This document shows positions 13,131-17,517 of a DNA stretch of 17,517 bases, in pieces. Numbering within the stretch: position 1 is the first letter of the stretch; each line of letters starts with the position of its first letter. A program made the translations under genes and the position numbers. The notes under the pieces were generated by a model that was given only the letters and a program-made list of their open reading frames with translations, did no database searches and was not told the DNA's origin. Origin of the DNA: JBBSEZ01 sp038239195 (GTDB taxonomy: Bacteria > Planctomycetota > Planctomycetia > Gemmatales > Gemmataceae); assembly GCA_038239195.1 (NCBI GenBank), contig JBBSEZ010000192.1, positions 1 through 17,517 of the forward strand, written 5' to 3'.

Positions 13131-13617
13131 CGGACAAGCGGCCTACGATCTGCTCGTACAGCGCGTCGAGCGACTGAACGATCACCTTGACGTCGGCGAG
13201 CACGGGCATGAAGTTGGTGTCGCCGTTCCAGCGAGGCACGACGTGCCAGTGCAGGTGTCCGGGCAGGCCGGCGCCGGCGGCGGCGCCGAGGTTGAGGCCG
13301 ACGTTGTAGCCGTCGGGGCGCATCGCGTCGTCGAGCACGCGGACGCAGCGCCGCAGCGTTTCCATCGTTTCGAGCAGTTCTTCTGGCGTCAACTCGTCGA
13401 GCCCGCGTTTGTGGTGACGCGGGGCGATGAGAAGGTGCCCGTTGTTGTAGGGGAAGCGGTTGAGGAACACGACGCTCAGGGGCGCCCGCAGGACGAGGAG
13501 GTTGCGCCGGTCCTCGTCGGCGGCGAGGCCCTGGCAGAGGAAGCAGGCGTCGGTCGGCGCCGGCGGCTTGGCGGTCGCGACGTAGGAAAGCCGCCACGGC
13601 GCCCACAACTGGTCCAT
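13111..13617 (-). CDS. HIT-family nucleotide hydrolase/phosphorylase (Ap4A-type), 168 aa
   Basis: HIT proteins cut nucleotide phosphoesters. This one resembles the bacterial Ap4A phosphorylase/hydrolase group, which lowers dinucleoside polyphosphates. The active-site triad is H121-L-H123-W-H125 in GHLHWHVVPRW. Upstream are FLNRFPYNNGHLLIAPRHH (51-69) and GYNVGLNLGAAAGAGLPG (103-120), typical of that group. A CFLC pair (C25, C28) near the N-terminus may bind zinc. The start MDQLWAPWRLSYV is characteristic, and ATG 13617 is preceded by GGAGGG. A GTG at 13641 lacks a site. It probably heads the HIT-dgt-Rpn operon. Its last codons lie in the 8-bp repeat array, so the C-terminus seems shaped by the repeat. 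Confidence 0.92.
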   Translation of the reverse strand: MDQLWAPWRLSYVATAKPPAPTDACFLCQGLAADEDRRNLLVLRAPLSVVFLNRFPYNNGHLLIAPRHHKRGLDELTPEELLETMETLRRCVRVLDDAMRPDGYNVGLNLGAAAGAGLPGHLHWHVVPRWNGDTNFMPVLADVKVIVQSLDALYEQIVGRLSADKVTG

Positions 13618-13643
13618 CGCCTCGCCCTCCGGTGCGCCCACCT

Positions 13644-13684
13644 GGCCCCTCGCCCTTGAGGGGCCCTGTCAACCAGGGCCCCTC
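13644..13684 (-). promoter_or_regulatory. Three-arm alternative hairpin in the HIT gene leader
   Basis: Read on the minus strand, arm A (13684-13674, GAGGGGCCCTG) pairs perfectly over 11 bp with arm B (13668-13658, CAGGGCCCCTC). Arm B can instead pair over 8 bp with arm C (13651-13644, GAGGGGCC). The two hairpins exclude each other. Arm C ends about 13 bases ahead of the HIT Shine-Dalgarno. No T run follows, so a translation or processing switch is more likely than termination. Regulation is inferred from structure only. Confidence 0.5.
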
Positions 13685-13758
13685 ATTCGTATCATGATGG
13701 GAGGTGATGGAGGGCGCGTCCAGCGGTTTCGGTGGCCCAAAGGCCGCGTCTGTCTTTG

Positions 13759-13790
13759 CTAAGCACTACGGACTAAAGACTAAGGACTAG
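13759..13790. repeat. Heptamer repeat array upstream of rpmF
   Basis: Four consecutive heptamers, CTAAGCA, CTACGGA, CTAAAGA and CTAAGGA, then CTAG. It is preceded by GTCTGTCTTTG, a lead-in also seen before the array at 15134. The array ends 6 bases before the rpmF -35 box. Confidence 0.85.
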
Positions 13791-13795
13791 CGAGC

Positions 13796-13825
13796 TTGAC
13801 AACCCGCCCCTCGTTCACCTAGGAT
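13796..13825 (+). promoter_or_regulatory. Promoter for rpmF-plsX
   Basis: A perfect TTGACA (13796-13801), an 18-base spacer and TAGGAT (13820-13825). Transcription would start near 13832, about 46 bases ahead of the rpmF ATG. This is the best promoter match in the window. Confidence 0.7.
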
Positions 13826-13877
13826 AGCAAGCTTTACCCTCCACGTTGGGCCCGAATAGCGACAGGACGAAGCAGTC

Positions 13878-14063
13878 ATGGCCGTTCCGAAAAGACGTAC
13901 GTCGCACGCCCGTCAGGGGAAGCGGCGGAGCCACCATTTCCTCAAACCGTTGCAGGTTCAGTACTGTCCTCGCTGCGAGCAGCCGGTGTTGCCGCACCAC
14001 GTCTGCTCCAACTGCGGGCACTACCAGGAGCGCGAAGTCGTGGTGCCCAAAGAGGAGAAGTGA
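13878..14063 (+). CDS. rpmF: 50S ribosomal protein L32, 61 aa
   Basis: It is a small zinc-ribbon protein of the large ribosomal subunit. MAVPKRRTSHARQGKRRSHH is the standard L32 start. Two cysteine pairs, CPRC (30-33) and CSNC (43-46), should bind one zinc, so this is the zinc-containing form. The length is normal. The start ATG has a weak site (AGGA about 11 bases upstream). plsX begins 3 bases after its stop codon; rpmF-plsX is a widely conserved pair that couples ribosome and lipid synthesis. Confidence 0.97.
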   Translation: MAVPKRRTSHARQGKRRSHHFLKPLQVQYCPRCEQPVLPHHVCSNCGHYQEREVVVPKEEK

Positions 14064-14066
14064 GCC

Positions 14067-15080
14067 ATGCGCATCGCCCTCGATGCGATGGGCGGCGACC
14101 ACGCTCCGGGACCGATCGTCGCCGGGGCCGTGCAGGCGGTCGAGGCTGAGGCGGAGCTCCACGTCGTCCTCGTCGGCGACCAGGCCCAGGTGGAGCCGCT
14201 GCTGGCGCAGGCCAAGCACCGCGACCGGCTCGAGGTCTTCCACTGTACCCAGGTGGTGGGCATGGACGAAAAGCCGGTCGAGGCCCTGCGCCGCAAGCCG
14301 GACAATTCCATCAAGCGCTGCTGGGAGCTACTCGCCCACGGCAAGGCCGATGGCATCGTGAGCGCCGGGCACACCGGGGCCATGGTCGCCGGCGGGCATT
14401 TCCTCAAGCGCTTCCTCCCCGGCGTCTCCCGGCCGGGGATCGCCGCCGTGCTGCCGACCGAGCGCGGGCCGTGCGTGCTGCTCGACGTTGGGGCCAACCT
14501 GACCCCCAAGCCCGAACACCTGTTTCAATACGGCATCCTCGGGGCCCTCTACGCCCGCCACATCCTCCAGGTGGCCACCCCGACCATTGGCCTGATGAAC
14601 ATCGGCGAAGAAGAACTCAAGGGCCACGACCTCGCCCGCGACACCCACGCCCTGTTCAACGCCAGCCCTCTGCGCGAGTCGTTCATCGGCAACGTCGAGG
14701 GCCGCGACATTCACAAGGGCATCGCCGACGTCGTCGTGTGCGACGGGTTCGTGGGCAACGTCGTCCTGAAGTACAGCGAGGGCGTCTTCGAGTTCTTGAT
14801 GAAGATCGTTCACCAGGAGCTCCTGGCACCGTTGCAGGCGGAGCGCCAGCAGGCGGAGCAGGCGTGGAGATTGCTGATGGCCCGCTACGATTACAGCACC
14901 TATGGGGGGGCGCCCCTGCTCGGCATCAACGGGGCCTGCATCATCTGCCACGGCAGTTCGGGCGACCGCGCCATCAAGAACGCCCTCCTCGTCGCCGCCC
15001 GCTACGCCCGCGCCCACCTCAACGAGCTCATTGTGCAAGAACTGGCCGCCAACCAACCTTCGGGAGCCAGTAGTCCGTAG
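14067..15080 (+). CDS. plsX: Phosphate acyltransferase PlsX, 337 aa
   Basis: It makes acyl-phosphate from acyl-ACP, the donor used by PlsY in the first step of phospholipid synthesis; it is a peripheral membrane enzyme. MRIALDAMGGDHAPG at the start is the family signature. Further family stretches are SAGHTGAMVAGG (about 99-110), TPTIGLMNIGEEELKG (about 171-186), GNVEGRDI and VVVCDGFVGNVVLKYSEG, and finally YGGAPLLGINGACIICHG. Its length is normal. The Shine-Dalgarno GAGGAG lies in the 3' end of rpmF. Its stop TAG (15078-15080) and last codons lie in a heptamer repeat array. Confidence 0.97.
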   Translation: MRIALDAMGGDHAPGPIVAGAVQAVEAEAELHVVLVGDQAQVEPLLAQAKHRDRLEVFHCTQVVGMDEKPVEALRRKPDNSIKRCWELLAHGKADGIVSAGHTGAMVAGGHFLKRFLPGVSRPGIAAVLPTERGPCVLLDVGANLTPKPEHLFQYGILGALYARHILQVATPTIGLMNIGEEELKGHDLARDTHALFNASPLRESFIGNVEGRDIHKGIADVVVCDGFVGNVVLKYSEGVFEFLMKIVHQELLAPLQAERQQAEQAWRLLMARYDYSTYGGAPLLGINGACIICHGSSGDRAIKNALLVAARYARAHLNELIVQELAANQPSGASSP

Positions 15081-15105
15081 TGCTTGGTGCTTAGTGCTTC
15101 GTGCT
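15071..15105. repeat. Heptamer repeat array overlapping the plsX stop codon
   Basis: Five heptamers run TAGTCCG, TAGTGCT, TGGTGCT, TAGTGCT, TCGTGCT, then TAGCAAAGA. In reverse complement it reads TCTTTGCTAAGCAC and ends ACTACGGACTA, both present in the array at 13753-13775. It is therefore an inverted relative of that array. Confidence 0.88.
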
Positions 15106-15133
15106 TAGCAAAGAGGGCTTTGTCTGTCTTCTG

Positions 15134-15161
15134 CTAAGAACGAAGGACGAAGGACTAAGAA
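15134..15161. repeat. Heptamer repeat array ahead of fabD
   Basis: Four heptamers CTAAGAA, CGAAGGA, CGAAGGA, CTAAGAA continue as CTAGAA and CTAAAGGAG. The final unit merges with the fabD Shine-Dalgarno AAAGGAG (15169-15175). The lead-in TGTCTGTCTTCTG resembles that at 13749. The orientation is opposite to the array at 15071, so the pair could fold back on itself. Confidence 0.88.
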
Positions 15162-15180
15162 CTAGAACTAAAGGAGCATC

Positions 15181-16092
15181 ATGGCCCGCGTGGCCTTTCT
15201 GTTCCCCGGTCAGGGCGCCCAGTACGTCGGCATGGGGCGCGACGTGTCTGCGGCGCTCCCCGCGGCGCGGCGCCTGTTCGACGAGGCCTCCGCCTTGCTC
15301 GGCTACGACCTGCTCGGCACGTGCGCGACCGGCCCCGCCGAACGGCTCAACGCGACTGCGGTCAGCCAGCCGGCCATCTACGTCGCCAGCCTGGCCGCCC
15401 TGGAGTCCTTGCGAGCCAACGAAGCGGAGCGCGGCGCCGAGGCCGAGTGCGTCGCCACCGCCGGGCTGAGCCTGGGGGAATACACCGCCCTGACCTTCGC
15501 CGGGGCGCTGACGTTCCGCGACGGACTGGTCCTGGTGAAGCGGCGCGGTGAGGCAATGCAGGCGGCGGCCGACGCGGCGACGGGGGCCATGGTCAGCGTG
15601 CTGGGGCTCGACCAGGCCAAGGTCGAAGAGTTGGTGGCGCAGGCATCGGCGACGGGCCTGGTGCGCCTGGCCAATCTGCTCTGTCCGGGCAACTACGCGG
15701 TGTCCGGCGAGAAGGCGGGGTGCGAGGCCGTCGAGCGATTGGCCGAGGCGGCGGGAGGGCGAGCCGTGCGCCTCGCGGTGGCGGGGGCCTTCCACACGCC
15801 GCTGATGCAGCCCGCCGTGGCCGCGTTGAGCGAGGCGCTGAGCCAGGTGACGGTCGATGGCCCGCGCGTCCCGGTCTGGGCCAACGTCAGCGCGAAACCG
15901 TACGCAGACGGCGGGGAGGTGCGGGAGTTACTCGCTCGGCAGGTGGTCGAGCCGGTGCGCTGGGAGGCGACGATGCGTGGGCTGCTGGAGGCGGGGGTGG
16001 AACGGTTCTACGAAATTGGGCCAGGGCGCGTGCTGGCAGGGCTGCTCAAGCGCGTGTTGCGCAAGGCCGACGTGAGAAACGTCGCCGGTTGA
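15181..16092 (+). CDS. fabD: Malonyl-CoA:ACP transacylase, 303 aa
   Basis: It moves malonyl from CoA to acyl carrier protein to supply fatty-acid elongation in the cytosol. FLFPGQGAQYVGMG (6-19) is the family start. The catalytic Ser is in GLSLGEYTAL (about 96-105). The region KRRGEAMQ contains the conserved Arg, GNYAVSGE and GAFHTPLMQPA (catalytic His) follow, and FYEIGPGRVLAGLLKR closes the protein. The length is normal. ATG 15181 has AAAGGAG 5 bases upstream, at the tail of a heptamer array. It follows plsX directly; fabH, often between these genes, is missing. Confidence 0.96.
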   Translation: MARVAFLFPGQGAQYVGMGRDVSAALPAARRLFDEASALLGYDLLGTCATGPAERLNATAVSQPAIYVASLAALESLRANEAERGAEAECVATAGLSLGEYTALTFAGALTFRDGLVLVKRRGEAMQAAADAATGAMVSVLGLDQAKVEELVAQASATGLVRLANLLCPGNYAVSGEKAGCEAVERLAEAAGGRAVRLAVAGAFHTPLMQPAVAALSEALSQVTVDGPRVPVWANVSAKPYADGGEVRELLARQVVEPVRWEATMRGLLEAGVERFYEIGPGRVLAGLLKRVLRKADVRNVAG

Positions 16093-16206
16093 GCCTCGTC
16101 CGGCGAACGGGGGCGTGACAGGCTCCCCTTTCCGGGTGCCTCTCCTTCACGTAGTTAATCACTTTGCGTTGGTCGGGCCCAGCCCGCTCCCTGGAGTGAA
16201 AGGGTA

Positions 16207-16248
16207 GGGTGGGCTGTCAAGAGCCCTTGCCCGGTGTGGGTGGGCTGT
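16207..16248. repeat. Direct repeat GGGTGGGCTGT in the acpP promoter region
   Basis: The 11-base sequence occurs at 16207-16217 and again at 16238-16248, 31 bases apart, about three helical turns. The first copy lies just ahead of the candidate -35 and the second lies in the -35/-10 spacer. It could be a regulator binding site; no protein is assigned. Confidence 0.5.
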
Positions 16249-16256
16249 GGTACATA
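16227..16256 (+). promoter_or_regulatory. Candidate promoter for acpP-fabF
   Basis: TTGCCC (16227-16232), an 18-base spacer and TACATA (16251-16256), with a leader of about 75 bases. The 244-base gap between fabD and acpP (16093-16336) holds this promoter, the direct repeat and small GC hairpins, but no fabG or other gene that I can see. Confidence 0.4.
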
Positions 16257-16336
16257 ACCCAAAAGAGCGATCGTTTGCTGGGCGGGTTGCCGACGTCGGC
16301 GAGGTCGGCAGGCGCTCGCGAAGGGAGGTCCCTAAC

Positions 16337-16579
16337 GTGGCTTCAGTTGAAGAGCGGGTGATCGACATCGTCTGCGAGAACCTCGGCGTCAATAAAGAGC
16401 AGGTCACGCGCCAGACGTCGTTCATCGAGGACGTGGGCGCCGATTCGCTGGACATCGTCGAGCTGGTGATGGAGCTGGAAGAGGAGTTCGAGATCACCAT
16501 TCCGGACGACCAGGCCGAGAAGATCAAGACCGTCGGCGAGGCGATCGACTACATCGAGCGGGAGCAGGCCAAGAAATGA
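16337..16579 (+). CDS. acpP: Acyl carrier protein, 80 aa
   Basis: It carries growing acyl chains on a phosphopantetheine arm. The attachment Ser is in GADSLDIVELVMELEEEF, the classic ACP motif, followed by ITIPDDQAEKIKTVGEAIDYI. It is small and very acidic, as expected. The start is GTG 16337, with GGGAGG (16323-16328) 8 bases upstream; the longer open frame from 16247 runs through the leader. Its stop overlaps the fabF start by four bases (ATGA), which suggests coupled translation. Confidence 0.97.
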   Translation: MASVEERVIDIVCENLGVNKEQVTRQTSFIEDVGADSLDIVELVMELEEEFEITIPDDQAEKIKTVGEAIDYIEREQAKK

Positions 16580-17517
16580 CCCGACGCGTCGTCATCACAG
16601 GCATGGGAACGGTCAACGCGCTCTGCTCCGACGTGGCGGGGTACTGGGCGGGGCTCTGCGCCGGCCGCAGCGGCATCGGCTACATCGAGCAGTTCGACAC
16701 CACGCGGCACAAGGTGAAGATCGCCGGCGAAGTCAAGAACTTCGAGCCGGAGAAGGTCATCGACCACCGGGTCGCGCGACGGCTCGACCGCTTCGCGCAG
16801 TTTGCCCTGGTCGCCGCGGAGTCGGCGGTCAAGGACAGCGGGATCGATTTCAGCAAGGAAGACCCCTTCCGCTGCGGCGTGATCGTCGGCAGTGGGATCG
16901 GCGGGCTCAACGAGTTCGAGGAGCAGCACACGAAGTTCGTGGAGGGCGGGCCAAGCCGGATCAGCCCGTTCATCGTCCCCAAGATGATCGTGAACTCCGG
17001 GGCGGGCACCATCTCGATCCAGTACGGGCTGTGCGGCCCGAACACCGCGATTTCGACCGCCTGCGCCTCGGCGGCGCACGCCATCGGCGATGCCATGCGC
17101 ACCATCCAGCACGACTACGCCGACGTCATGGTGACCGGGGGCTCGGAGGCGGGCATCACGCCCATGGGCCTGAGCGGGTTCATCCAGGCGCGCGCGTTGT
17201 CCGACCGAAACGACAACCCCAAGGGCGCGAGCCGCCCCTTCGACAAGGACCGCGATGGCTTCGTCCTCAGCGAGGGCGCCGGCATCCTCATCGTCGAGGA
17301 CCTCGAACACGCCCGCAAGCGCGGGGCCACCATCCACGCCGAGCTGCTCGGCGTGGGCAACACGGCCGACGCCTACCACATCACCGCCCCGCACCCGGGG
17401 GGGGCCGGCGCGGCGATGGCCATGCGCATGGCGCTGCGCGATGCCAGGCTCGCCCCGGAGGAAGTCCAGTACATCAACGCCCACGGCACCAGCACGGTCC
17501 TGGGGGACGAGGCCGAG
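16576..17517 (+). CDS. fabF: 3-oxoacyl-ACP synthase II (partial, runs off window)
   Basis: It condenses malonyl-ACP with acyl-ACP to extend fatty acids. The window holds the first 314 residues of about 415. MTRRVVITGMGTVNAL opens the protein. The catalytic Cys163 is in STACASAAHAIGDA, SRPFDKDRDGFVLSEGAG (219-236) is well kept, and the first catalytic His303 is in NAHGTST near the edge. The second His and the C-terminal part lie beyond 17517. It starts inside the acpP stop (ATGA overlap, 16576-16579). The order acpP-fabF is standard. Confidence 0.96.
   Translation, partial: MTRRVVITGMGTVNALCSDVAGYWAGLCAGRSGIGYIEQFDTTRHKVKIAGEVKNFEPEKVIDHRVARRLDRFAQFALVAAESAVKDSGIDFSKEDPFRCGVIVGSGIGGLNEFEEQHTKFVEGGPSRISPFIVPKMIVNSGAGTISIQYGLCGPNTAISTACASAAHAIGDAMRTIQHDYADVMVTGGSEAGITPMGLSGFIQARALSDRNDNPKGASRPFDKDRDGFVLSEGAGILIVEDLEHARKRGATIHAELLGVGNTADAYHITAPHPGGAGAAMAMRMALRDARLAPEEVQYINAHGTSTVLGDEAE

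Noticed and set aside
13706..13789. Possible 27-codon ORF (ATG to TAG) behind TATCAT and GGGAGG
   Set aside because: The Shine-Dalgarno is only 2 bases from ATG and half the codons come from the heptamer array, so it is probably chance.
16093..16336. A remnant of fabG between fabD and acpP
   Set aside because: No frame shows the Rossmann GxxxGIG or YxxxK motifs. The gap is too short and reads as leader and promoter sequence.

Overview
The window is GC-rich, densely coded bacterial DNA that most likely comes from a planctomycete, probably a Gemmata-like member of the Gemmataceae. I infer this from a secreted DUF1080 protein and a TIGR03067-type secreted protein side by side, a 16S rRNA gene whose tail is followed by a terminator instead of 23S rRNA, an Rpn/PD-(D/E)XK-type putative nuclease, and short 7-8 bp repeat arrays between genes. 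No alignment could be run, so the taxonomy is an inference.

Layout. Positions 1-137 hold the last bases of a 16S rRNA gene, its trailer and a strong terminator. An unrecognised gene (260-1144, +) follows. It converges on a YkgJ-type cysteine-cluster protein (1166-1678, -) that sits directly behind a selenocysteine tRNA gene (1701-1795, -). Next on the plus strand come a SAM methyltransferase, a membrane-anchored protein with two helix-hairpin-helix domains (ComEA-like), and uvrB. The uvrB gene is split in frame by a 557-residue intein with a LAGLIDADG homing endonuclease, inserted exactly between the Lys and Thr of the Walker A motif.

On the minus strand, 7334-9455 encodes three exported small proteins (TIGR03067-like, DUF1080, unknown), with a strong terminator between the last two. 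Divergent from these is a response regulator fused to a PP2C/SpoIIE-type phosphatase (9637-10803, +). A probable minus-strand operon follows, transcribed in the order HIT hydrolase, dGTPase (dgt), Rpn-like nuclease (13617 down to 10840). An inverted 8-bp repeat array lies between HIT and dgt, and a three-arm alternative hairpin lies in the HIT leader.

The right end is a plus-strand lipid-synthesis block: rpmF, plsX, fabD, acpP and fabF, the last cut by the window edge. PlsX makes acyl-phosphate for phospholipids, FabD loads malonate onto ACP (AcpP), and FabF elongates. The usual neighbours fabH and fabG are absent. Heptamer repeat arrays flank rpmF-plsX in opposite orientation and run into the plsX stop codon and up to the fabD ribosome-binding site.

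The most notable items are the UvrB Walker A intein, the selC-ykgJ pair, the three-arm HIT leader, and the oriented 7-8 bp repeat arrays at gene boundaries.
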